Under the pieces are notes generated by a model, which was not told the DNA's origin, searched no databases, and worked only from the letters and a program-made list of their open reading frames with translations. Positions 1-4,937 of a stretch of DNA of 5,283 bases are shown here, in pieces. A program made the position numbers and the translations under genes. Source of the DNA: Methanomassiliicoccaceae archaeon UBA537 (GTDB lineage: Archaea; Thermoplasmatota; Thermoplasmata; Methanomassiliicoccales; Methanomethylophilaceae); the NCBI GenBank assembly GCA_002504495.1, contig DATC01000015.1, positions 1,850 to 7,132 on the forward strand, written 5' to 3'. Each line of letters starts with the position of its first letter. The first letter of the stretch is position 1.

Positions 1-672
1 GGGCTGTCCTTCGACCGAGAGGGTGACGGATTCGACCTTGTCGGTTCCGTTGATGCTCTTGAGATTGGCGCTCATGATGCATCTGACGTTGGATTCCTTG
101 AGGTGGTTGACCGTCATCTCGTCCGCCCTGAACTCGGGCCTCCTGTGGACCAGGGTGGTCTCCGTCACGGTGTCGGAGACGAGCGCCATGTCGATGGCAC
201 TGTTGCCCCCGCCGAACATGGTGACCTTCTTCCCGACGAGCTCCTCCTTGGGCGGAAGGATGTATGTCACGCCCTTGCCGAAGAGCTCCTCCTCGCCGGG
301 GCATCCCATCTTCCTGGGCTTGAAGCTTCCCATGCCTATGGCCACGATGACCGATTTGGTCTTGTACTCGCCCTTCGAGGTGGTGACCAGAAGACCGTCA
401 TCGACGTTCACGATGTCCGTGACCTTCTCGTTCTCGTGGATCTCGCACTCTGTCGATTCCGCCTGAGCGTAGAGCCTGTCCGAGAGCTTCCGTGCCTGTA
501 TGGTCTCGAATCCGGGATAGTTGTGTATCCCCTTCTCGGGATACAGGCTGACGAGCTGTCCTCCGACGCGTCCTGAGTCCAGGATGAGGGTCTTCATCAT
601 CTTGGATCTGGCGTAGATGCCTGCAGTCAGGCCAGCGCATCCTGCGCCTATTATGACAACGTCGTAGCACAT
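1..672 (-). CDS. NAD(P)H-dependent flavin oxidoreductase, thioredoxin reductase superfamily, type-2 ferredoxin-NADP reductase-like (3' end outside window)
   Basis: This is the first 224 residues of a gene that continues past the left edge; relatives are about 300-340 residues. The FAD-binding Rossmann motif GAGCAG lies at residues 9-14, followed by GGQL (37-40) and YPEK...YPGF (44-55). The NADPH domain starts with GGGNSA (154-159), and HRRPEFRA (176-183) resembles the HRR motif that contacts the NADPH 2'-phosphate. True thioredoxin reductases carry a CxxC just before the second nucleotide motif, at about residues 135-140. Here that stretch reads VTYILPPKEE, with no cysteine. Together with the GGQL/YPEK signature, this fits a YumC-like ferredoxin-NADP reductase or an electron-transfer relative rather than a thioredoxin reductase. 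The ATG at 672 is chosen because the protein then begins directly with the nucleotide-binding strand and a TATA box sits 28 bp upstream. There is no Shine-Dalgarno. The superfamily call is secure; the exact electron partner is inferred. Confidence 0.9.
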   Translation of the reverse strand, partial: MCYDVVIIGAGCAGLTAGIYARSKMMKTLILDSGRVGGQLVSLYPEKGIHNYPGFETIQARKLSDRLYAQAESTECEIHENEKVTDIVNVDDGLLVTTSKGEYKTKSVIVAIGMGSFKPRKMGCPGEEELFGKGVTYILPPKEELVGKKVTMFGGGNSAIDMALVSDTVTETTLVHRRPEFRADEMTVNHLKESNVRCIMSANLKSINGTDKVESVTLSVEGQP

Positions 673-696
673 TGGAGCGTCCGAATTAAGTACCCC

Positions 697-704
697 TATA
701 AAAA
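697..704 (-). promoter_or_regulatory. TATA box of the flavin oxidoreductase gene
   Basis: On the minus strand the sequence reads TTTTTATA, a good archaeal box A. Its centre is about 28 bp before the ATG, so transcription should start at or within a few bases of the start codon. The transcript would be leaderless or nearly so, which agrees with the absence of a Shine-Dalgarno. Confidence 0.6.
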
Positions 705-936
705 TTCAGCAGTCTGCACGATACGAACAACGAATGCATTGATGCAGAATCCATCGTAATTCAGCATTCAATCTACGAATTACGTAGTTATTGCTTTAGA
801 ATGCATCCATGGGGCCCCCGAGATATCACGAAGAGAAGCAAGGCTCGTTCGATCGTGTTCCGCGTCCTCCGCTGACGATCGAAAGCAGTACCATGCATGC
901 CATCCTGCATCGCAAGAAACACGGTGGCAGATGCAT
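705..936. promoter_or_regulatory. Divergent intergenic region with four ATGCAT copies and short repeats; no gene seen
   Basis: No convincing gene is seen here; the region lies between the minus-strand oxidoreductase promoter and the plus-strand small-gene promoter. The part from about 690 to 800 is clearly more AT-rich than the surrounding genes. The 6-bp palindrome ATGCAT occurs at 734, 801, 893 and 931. The first two share the longer form GAATGCATnnATG. AATTCAGCA is repeated directly at 703 and 758. Short inverted repeats sit at 735-746 (TGCAT-TG-ATGCA) and 773-787 (CTACG-AATTA-CGTAG). It looks like regulatory DNA, but the binding protein is unknown. Confidence 0.4.
848..883. repeat. Perfect 9-bp inverted repeat with an 18-bp spacer
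   Basis: TTCGATCGT at 848-856 is matched by its exact reverse complement ACGATCGAA at 875-883. It lies 54 bp upstream of the TATA box at 937, between two divergent promoters. It could be an operator with arms about two helical turns apart, or a hairpin in RNA. There is no T-run next to it, so a terminator is unlikely. Confidence 0.5.
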
Positions 937-945
937 CTTATAGTA
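937..945 (+). promoter_or_regulatory. Candidate TATA box of the small gene
   Basis: CTTATAGTA resembles archaeal box A. A start about 25 bp downstream of its centre would fall near 966, exactly where the first hairpin of the small-gene transcript begins. This gives a 5' leader of about 35 nt, in contrast to the leaderless look of the neighbours. Confidence 0.45.
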
Positions 946-989
946 TGGACGGAAAGGGGAGTCCCGGAGAGAGTAGACCCTCTCTCCAG

Positions 990-995
990 GGTGAT
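990..995 (+). promoter_or_regulatory. Strong archaeal Shine-Dalgarno of the small ORF
   Basis: GGTGAT matches the complement of the archaeal 16S 3' end (GGAGGTGAT) over six bases. It is 5 nt before the ATG at 1001. It is the best ribosome binding site in the window, and it lies unpaired between two hairpins, one of which holds the start codon. Confidence 0.6.
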
Positions 996-1000
996 ATCAG

Positions 1001-1093
1001 ATGACGGACTCATCTGAGAACAGGAGGATAAAAATCCTCGAAGCCTTGCTTGATGCGATCCGCATCCTTGCGAAGGTCTTCGACCTGCTGTAA
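1001..1093 (+). CDS. Small protein of 30 residues, amphipathic helix, function unknown
   Basis: The ORF encodes 30 residues: a polar, charged N-terminus (residues 2-9, rich in D, S, E and R) followed by an uninterrupted potential helix from residue 10 to 30. Hydrophobic residues recur at I10, L13, L17, I20, A24/L23 and F27, a 3-4-3-4 pattern. Charged residues recur at K11, E14, D18, R21, K25 and D28, again at 3-4-3-4 spacing, so one face is greasy and the adjacent face is a salt-bridged stripe. Such a pattern is unlikely by chance and suits a coiled coil or a helix lying on a membrane or partner protein. There is no cysteine, signal peptide or full membrane span. The start is fixed by the Shine-Dalgarno at 990-995. 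A TATA-like box at 937 suggests its own promoter. The family is not recognised. Confidence 0.55.
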   Translation: MTDSSENRRIKILEALLDAIRILAKVFDLL

Positions 1094-1125
1094 AGCGGTC
1101 GGAGCTTGGCCAGGTTTGGGGCCTG

Positions 1126-1149
1126 CCCGGGTTGTAGACGCAATCCGGG
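1126..1149 (+). terminator. Strong hairpin downstream of the small ORF, possible terminator
   Basis: CCCGGGTTG and CAATCCGGG pair over nine positions (one G-U) around the 6-nt loop TAGACG. The stem is 32 nt after the stop codon of the small ORF and is followed by TATTT, only a weak T tract. It may end the small transcript or be part of its folded body. The upstream half can also join a competing imperfect stem with GGCCAGG at 1108-1114. Confidence 0.35.
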
Positions 1150-1193
1150 TATTTCCACCCTCCATCTCCCGTGGATCTCCGTATGATTCGAGT

Positions 1194-1202
1194 CTATATA
1201 AG
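1194..1202 (-). promoter_or_regulatory. Isolated strong TATA-like box without an evident gene
   Basis: On the minus strand it reads CTTATATAG, the closest match to archaeal box A in the window. A transcript from it would start near 1172 and run antisense through the small-gene unit. Read on the plus strand it would point into thiE in antisense. No ORF with a ribosome site follows in either direction. It may be chance, or the promoter of an antisense RNA. Confidence 0.25.
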
Positions 1203-1261
1203 CTCCAGCCATCAGGACGTCGAACCGCGTCTTTCAGTCTGTTTCCACGGACGGCCTGCGT

Positions 1262-1903
1262 TCATGGAACCTGAATGCCCTGCAAGCGTGCTTTAAGTAT
1301 CAGGTCCCGCAGCTCATGGGCGGCGGCGCGCGGATCGTCCTGCGCCACGACGGCGGATACCACGGCAGCCGAATCGGCTCCGGCGTGGATCACGTCCTGG
1401 ATGTTCCCGCGGTTTATCCCGCCTATGGCCACTACAGGTATGTCGACGGCCTGCCTGATCTCGAAGACGGGGCCGAGGCCTATCCCCTGGACGGCATCGG
1501 GCTTCGTCGCTGTCCTGAACACCGCGCCGACACCGAGGTAGTCGGCCCCTCCGTCCCGGGCTTCGACGGCCTGCTCGACGGTCTGCACGGAGACTCCGAT
1601 TATCGCGTCGTCCCCCATGATGCGCCTGGCGTCGCGGACCGGTATATCCGACTGCCCCAGATGGACCCCGTCCGCACCGGAGGCCATTGCCACATCCACC
1701 CTGTCGTCGACGAAGAAGAAGCGATCCTTCTCGCGTGCGATGGCGGCGATCTCCTTGGCGGCGGCGAGCATCTCTCCGCCGTCGGCGCCCTTCATCCTGA
1801 GCTGGACGGCATCGGCCCCGCCTTCGTAGGCCAGTCCGGCTATCTCGACGTCGCTGCGCCCCTTCGAGAGCGCGGCATCCGTCACCACGTACAGATCGAA
1901 CAT
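1262..1903 (-). CDS. thiE: Thiamine phosphate synthase
   Basis: The product joins HMP pyrophosphate to hydroxyethylthiazole phosphate, giving thiamine phosphate and pyrophosphate, in the cytoplasm. At 213 residues it has normal length for this TIM-barrel family. Visible signatures run in the expected order: YVVTD (5-9), QLRMKG (34-39), VDDRVDVA (65-72), DGVHLGQSD (78-86), IIGVSVQT (101-108), GADYLGVGAVFRTATK (119-134), VAIGGIN (158-164) and VVSAV (181-185). The block usually written GP(V/I)(F/Y)PTxTK reads GAVFRTATK, with Arg in place of the common Pro, but the T and K that contact the substrate are present. The start at 1903 gives the usual short N-terminus. No Shine-Dalgarno precedes it, and a weak TATA-like element lies about 25 bp upstream. 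It is divergent from the radical SAM gene. A ThiN domain with nominally the same activity is encoded 1.7 kb away at 3651-4937. Confidence 0.96.
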   Translation of the reverse strand: MFDLYVVTDAALSKGRSDVEIAGLAYEGGADAVQLRMKGADGGEMLAAAKEIAAIAREKDRFFFVDDRVDVAMASGADGVHLGQSDIPVRDARRIMGDDAIIGVSVQTVEQAVEARDGGADYLGVGAVFRTATKPDAVQGIGLGPVFEIRQAVDIPVVAIGGINRGNIQDVIHAGADSAAVVSAVVAQDDPRAAAHELRDLILKARLQGIQVP

Positions 1904-1979
1904 GGAACGGACACGGGAGGGGGCGTATTTCCGCGTTGCTCCGACAGTCTGAAGTACGGGTTCGACCGGTCAGCGGTTC
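1904..1979. promoter_or_regulatory. Divergent promoter region between thiE and the radical SAM gene
   Basis: These 76 bp must serve both genes. A weak TATA-like GGAAATACG reads toward thiE at 1925-1933, about 25 bp from its ATG, which would make thiE leaderless. For the radical SAM gene the only candidate is a poor match around 1951-1958. The 8-bp palindrome GACCGGTC lies at 1964-1971, just before the radical SAM start, and could be an operator half or chance. There is no riboswitch-like CTGAGA/TPP aptamer here. Confidence 0.35.
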
Positions 1980-2606
1980 ATGAGCATCCTCTATCGCTAC
2001 GGCTCCAGATGGTACATCAACATGACCAACAGGTGCCCCTGCAGGTGCGAGTTCTGCGTGAGGAACGACACGAGGAGGCTGGGCGACGCCGACGACCTGT
2101 GGCTGAAGAGCGAGCCGTCAGCTGGGGAGATCGAGGCGGAGATCTCGAGGCGCGCATCCGATGCGGAGGAGATCGTCTTCTGCGGATACGGCGAACCGAC
2201 GGAGCGTCTCGGCACCCTTCTGGAGGTCGCCGGATGGATACGCCGCAACACCCATGCCTCGATCCGTCTCGATACCAACGGCCTAGGGAATCTGATCAAC
2301 GGCAGGGACATAGTCCCGGAGCTCGCCGGAGCGATAGACGCCGTGTCCGTGAGCCTCAACGCATCCGATGCGGAGGAGTACCAGGAGCTGTGCAGGCCCG
2401 CTTTCGGACCCGGATCCTACGATGCCCTGCTGGCCTTCATCGAGGAGATCAGGGGCTCCGTGCCCGATGTGACGGTCTCGGTCGTGGGAGGGACCATACC
2501 CGAGGAGTCGTTGGAGAAGTGCGAGCGCATGGCCGGGTCATGGGGCGTCCGTTTCAGGGTCAGGCGAAGGACGTCTTCCGCGTTCCGGGCACGGATGAAG
2601 CACTAG
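1980..2606 (+). CDS. Radical SAM protein, TatD-linked family
   Basis: This is a short radical SAM protein of 208 residues. The iron-sulfur motif CxxxCxxC is at C19, C23 and C26 inside TNRCPCRCEFC, with an extra cysteine at 21. The SAM-contacting GEP motif is at 71-73 within VFCGYGEPT. LDTNGLGNLINGRDI (98-111) and VSVSLNASDAEEY (122-134) are typical of the family found next to or fused to TatD nucleases. The length also matches that family. Its reaction is unknown; it presumably uses a [4Fe-4S] cluster to cleave S-adenosylmethionine. No tatD gene is seen in this window. The protein ends in a basic tail, RVRRRTSSAFRARMKH (193-208), longer than I recall for relatives. The ATG at 1980 overlaps no other gene and has no Shine-Dalgarno. 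The next gene starts 42 bp downstream with its own TATA-like box. Confidence 0.88.
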   Translation: MSILYRYGSRWYINMTNRCPCRCEFCVRNDTRRLGDADDLWLKSEPSAGEIEAEISRRASDAEEIVFCGYGEPTERLGTLLEVAGWIRRNTHASIRLDTNGLGNLINGRDIVPELAGAIDAVSVSLNASDAEEYQELCRPAFGPGSYDALLAFIEEIRGSVPDVTVSVVGGTIPEESLEKCERMAGSWGVRFRVRRRTSSAFRARMKH

Positions 2607-2610
2607 AAGC

Positions 2611-2618
2611 TTTTATTA
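2611..2618 (+). promoter_or_regulatory. TATA box of the FKBP-like gene
   Basis: TTTTATTA, just after the stop codon of the radical SAM gene, is a fair box A. Its centre is about 35 bp before the ATG at 2649, predicting a leader of roughly 10 nt. This suggests the isomerase has its own promoter rather than relying only on read-through. Confidence 0.5.
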
Positions 2619-2648
2619 GTGGGCAGGCAATCGGCGCCCTGATAAGAT

Positions 2649-3530
2649 ATGACTGGCGAAGGCGTCAAAAAGAAGCGCGACCCGATATTCTCGGTCTGCT
2701 TCGTTGTGTTCATCGTCGCTTGCGTCGGAGTGGTCGGTTCGTTCGTGGACCAGCACTACATCCACGAGGACGAAACGGTCGCCGCATATGGCGACAAGGT
2801 CGTTGTTAACTACACTGGTTCTCTGTACGCGTACTACGGCGAAGAGAACGCCGTCGTGTTCGACACTTCCTACGAGAACATCGGAAAGGACGACTCCGTC
2901 GCGAAGATCAGCTCGTTCTCCAAGAGCAGCTACTCCACGTTCGATGTCACCATCGGATCCAAGGGCGCCCTCGAGATGTTCGAGAACGCCATCGTCGGAC
3001 ACAAGGTAGGCGACACGTTCAAGGTCATGATCCCCAAGGGAGAGGGATACACGGCCACCAACACCGAGAACACCATCGGCACCGCTATGAGCATCCCTGC
3101 GAACTACACCGTTCCCAAGGCCGCCTTCGACGAGCAGTATCCCGATGTGGACCTCGAGGCGGGCCAGTACACCTCCTTCACGACCACCTACGGATGGACC
3201 GCCCAGGCGATGTACAACGGCAACTCCGTCCTCGTCTCCAACTATCCTGATGTCGGAAAGACCTACGAGTACTACGGCAACGAGGACAGCAGGTTCGGCA
3301 AGATCTCCTTCGCCGTCACCTCCGTGAGCGATAACAAGGTGAACTTCACCGTCTCCTTCACCGACACCAAGGCTGTCGGCGACGGCATCCAGATGGTCGA
3401 GTTCGAGCAGTACGACGGCACCACCTGGTTCGTGACCTCCCTCGGCTCCGGCGAGTTCACCTACAAGACCTGCGACGCGCAGTACAATGAAACCCTCTAC
3501 TTCGAGATCAGCATCGTTTCGATCAACTGA
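2649..3530 (+). CDS. Membrane-anchored FKBP-type peptidyl-prolyl cis-trans isomerase
   Basis: The 293-residue protein starts with a basic stretch (KKKR, 7-10) and one hydrophobic segment at about 13-33. It is therefore an N-terminal signal-anchor protein with its body outside the membrane. The FKBP core is visible as GDKVVVNYTGSLY (48-60), VVFDTSYENI (69-78) and then FDVTIGSKGALEMFENAI...VGDTFKVMIPKGEGY (98-134). These match the strand order of FKBP: VxVxYxG, VFDxS, G-x-IxxFExAxxGxKxGDxxxxxIPxxxxY. Such proteins speed proline isomerisation and can act as chaperones. The conserved Trp of the binding pocket is not evident (LEM at 108-110), so activity may be weak. Residues 140-293 are a second region rich in Tyr, Thr, Ser and Asn, with predicted beta character, which I cannot assign; it may correspond to the inserted or C-terminal chaperone domains of archaeal FKBPs. 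The gene ends at a strong terminator. Confidence 0.82.
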   Translation: MTGEGVKKKRDPIFSVCFVVFIVACVGVVGSFVDQHYIHEDETVAAYGDKVVVNYTGSLYAYYGEENAVVFDTSYENIGKDDSVAKISSFSKSSYSTFDVTIGSKGALEMFENAIVGHKVGDTFKVMIPKGEGYTATNTENTIGTAMSIPANYTVPKAAFDEQYPDVDLEAGQYTSFTTTYGWTAQAMYNGNSVLVSNYPDVGKTYEYYGNEDSRFGKISFAVTSVSDNKVNFTVSFTDTKAVGDGIQMVEFEQYDGTTWFVTSLGSGEFTYKTCDAQYNETLYFEISIVSIN

Positions 3531-3536
3531 TCCCAG

Positions 3537-3564
3537 GCCGGGCGGAAGCCCGGTCACCTTTTTT
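3537..3564 (+). terminator. Hairpin plus T-run terminator of the FKBP-like gene
   Basis: CCGGGC and GCCCGG pair around a GGAA tetraloop (3538-3553, with an extra G-U pair at the base). This is followed after CACC by six T residues at 3559-3564. It begins 6 bp after the stop codon. It is the clearest terminator in the window. Confidence 0.8.
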
Positions 3565-3627
3565 ATACAACAGTTGTGAAAGATGCTTCTTCCGTTCCTG
3601 TTCTACGGTTCGGAAGAGGGGGAGAAC

Positions 3628-3643
3628 GCCTGCCGGAGCAGGC
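3628..3643 (-). terminator. Hairpin after thiDN, probable terminator
   Basis: On the minus strand GCCTGC-TCCG-GCAGGC forms a 6-bp stem 7 bp after the thiDN stop codon. A pyrimidine-rich tract (TTCTCCCCCTCTTCC) follows. It faces the FKBP terminator across the 120-bp convergent gap. The T-run is interrupted, so termination may be partial. Confidence 0.45.
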
Positions 3644-3650
3644 AGGGTTT

Positions 3651-4937
3651 TCAGAGGATGGATTCCAGCTTGGACAGCATGTCCTCCTCATCCTTGGCCA
3701 GGATGCGAACCACGCGGTTCTTCTTGGAACCCTTGTCCGCTATGGCGTCCGGTGCCGTCTTGAGCTTTGATATGGCAGATTCGGTGGATTCGGTCAGTCT
3801 GTCCATGGACAGGTCGGCGAACACAACGGTCATCCCGACCTCCTCGAATATGTCCAGAAGGTCCTTGGTGCAGGCCAGGCTCATTATGCATCTGACCTCT
3901 GGATGCTTCTCCATTACAGCAAGAAGGATGTAGGACAGTCCTTCCGCCACGCCGAACTTCGCCGATCCTCCCTTGCGGAGTAGTCCGTTGTGGACGATCA
4001 GCCTCTTGTCGATCGCCGCGATCTGCTCCGGACCAGCGGCGCCTTCCACAGCCATGGCGATGTTCATGCCGCCTTTCGGAACGAGCTCCTCGGGAACGAT
4101 GTCGATCACTCTGTTCGCGAGGGCGTCTACGGAATCCAGGACCTGGAACACGTCAGTCTTTCCTTCGGCGACGACCGGGTCGACCACCTTGTCGCCGTGT
4201 CCGACGGCGTATTGGGTGGCGATGGCCTCCTGGATCATGGCTCTGGATTTGAATACGGCGTTGGCCACGTCCAATCCCTTGGCCATATGGGCGGTGATGT
4301 AGGAGGACAGGACGCATCCGCTTCCGTGGCCCGCCTTGTCGAGCTTCGGATATTCGATCATGGTGAAGTCCGCAGAGAGATAGAGCATATCGGTCACGGT
4401 CGTGGCGGTGTTGAAATGGCCGCCCTTCATCAGAACGGCGGAGCCCTCCTTTCCTATGACTTCGGCGGCGTACTTTTCATCGTCTTTGGACCTGATCTTG
4501 ATTCCCGCCAGGGCCTCGGCTTCGGGCTTGTTCGGAGTCACGAGCTCGCATATGGGCAGCAGCTTCCTCTTCAGGGCGTGGACCAGGTCTCCCTGCATCA
4601 GGGAGCTGCCGGTTCCAGCGACCATCACGGGATCCACGATCAGCGGCGCCTCATGGTCTTCGAGGATGTCCGCGACGATCCCGACCACCTCTGCGCTGTA
4701 GAGCATCCCCGTCTTGATCGCCTTGATATCGGCGTCCTTCAGAACAGCCTCCAGCTGCTCCTTGATGAACTCCCCGGGGATGGGGAGGATGTCGTCGACA
4801 CCGCATGTGTTCTGCGCGGTGACGGCGGTGACGACGGTCGCGGCATGGACTCCGAGGACGGACATGGCCTTGACATCGGCCTGGATGCCCGCACCCCCTA
4901 TGGAATCGGAGCCCGCGATCGTAAGAGCGGTTCTCAT
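3651..4937 (-). CDS. thiDN: Fusion of HMP/HMP-phosphate kinase (ThiD) with a divergent ThiN domain
   Basis: The N-terminal part (about 1-255) is ThiD, which phosphorylates hydroxymethylpyrimidine twice to HMP-PP. It shows AGSDSIGGAGIQAD (8-21), TAVTAQNT (37-44), KTGML (75-79), VDPVMVAGTG (101-110), TPNKPEAEAL (134-143) and HGSGCVLSS (204-212) with the catalytic-loop Cys208. The C-terminal part (about 262-428) is a ThiN domain, which in many archaea makes thiamine phosphate. The overall length of 428 fits ThiDN. The ThiN part is unusual. The block I recall as FGASSH reads FGVAEG (328-333), so the active-site His is Gly333. The AMNIRY block reads IMSLAC (351-356). The GxxGKEP block near the end is shortened to KGSKKNR (402-408). 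A nearby thiE could supply the activity, leaving ThiN as a ligand sensor or relic. The gene is convergent with the FKBP-like gene. No Shine-Dalgarno precedes the start, and a TATA-like box lies 27 bp upstream. Confidence 0.93.
   Translation of the reverse strand: MRTALTIAGSDSIGGAGIQADVKAMSVLGVHAATVVTAVTAQNTCGVDDILPIPGEFIKEQLEAVLKDADIKAIKTGMLYSAEVVGIVADILEDHEAPLIVDPVMVAGTGSSLMQGDLVHALKRKLLPICELVTPNKPEAEALAGIKIRSKDDEKYAAEVIGKEGSAVLMKGGHFNTATTVTDMLYLSADFTMIEYPKLDKAGHGSGCVLSSYITAHMAKGLDVANAVFKSRAMIQEAIATQYAVGHGDKVVDPVVAEGKTDVFQVLDSVDALANRVIDIVPEELVPKGGMNIAMAVEGAAGPEQIAAIDKRLIVHNGLLRKGGSAKFGVAEGLSYILLAVMEKHPEVRCIMSLACTKDLLDIFEEVGMTVVFADLSMDRLTESTESAISKLKTAPDAIADKGSKKNRVVRILAKDEEDMLSKLESIL

Larger units (their letters stand above)
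966..1155 (+). ncRNA. Candidate structured transcript: six consecutive hairpins around a 30-codon ORF
   Basis: Six simple stems follow one another on the plus strand. They are 966-987 (8 bp, loop TAGACC), 998-1016 (7 bp, containing the start codon), 1024-1039 (6 bp, loop AAAA), 1052-1066 (5 bp), 1081-1101 (8 bp plus one bulge, GTAA loop) and 1126-1149 (9 bp with one G-U, loop TAGACG). A GTAA tetraloop is of the stable GNRA class, and it contains the UAA stop codon. The last hairpin is followed by TATTT. I do not recognise it as tRNA, RNase P, SRP or a known riboswitch. It may be a highly structured small mRNA, a dual-function RNA, or a non-coding RNA with a fortuitous ORF. The boundaries are estimated from the TATA box and the last hairpin. 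Confidence 0.4.

Noticed and set aside
931..1017. A 28-codon plus-strand ORF with a partial GGTG upstream.
   Set aside because: The spacing from GGTG is short, it contains the TATA-like box and first hairpin of the better-supported small gene, and the peptide has no regular pattern.
1010..1022. CTGAGA near 1014 as a TPP riboswitch core.
   Set aside because: The other conserved TPP segments (ACCTGAT and the TAATGCCAGCG region) are absent, and no thiamine gene lies downstream on that strand.
1098..1160. tRNA-like stretch (AGCTTGGCCAGGTTTGGGG resembles a D-arm, then a CCGGGTT segment).
   Set aside because: The acceptor stem cannot pair, the anticodon and T stems do not fit tRNA lengths, and the CCCGG stem encloses a 6-nt loop after a 9-bp stem.
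1316..2809. A 497-codon plus-strand open frame.
   Set aside because: It runs antisense to thiE and out of frame through the radical SAM gene; both of those show full family motifs, so the long frame is a GC-rich shadow.
2616..3557. A 313-codon minus-strand open frame antisense to the FKBP-like gene.
   Set aside because: Its composition is a Val/Gly/Asp-rich mirror of the sense codons, while the sense frame has an FKBP core, membrane anchor, promoter and terminator.
3567..3577. ACAAC-A-GTTGT palindrome just after the T-run.
   Set aside because: Too short to separate from chance next to the terminator; a TATA reading of TTTTTTATA would lead only into antisense of thiDN.
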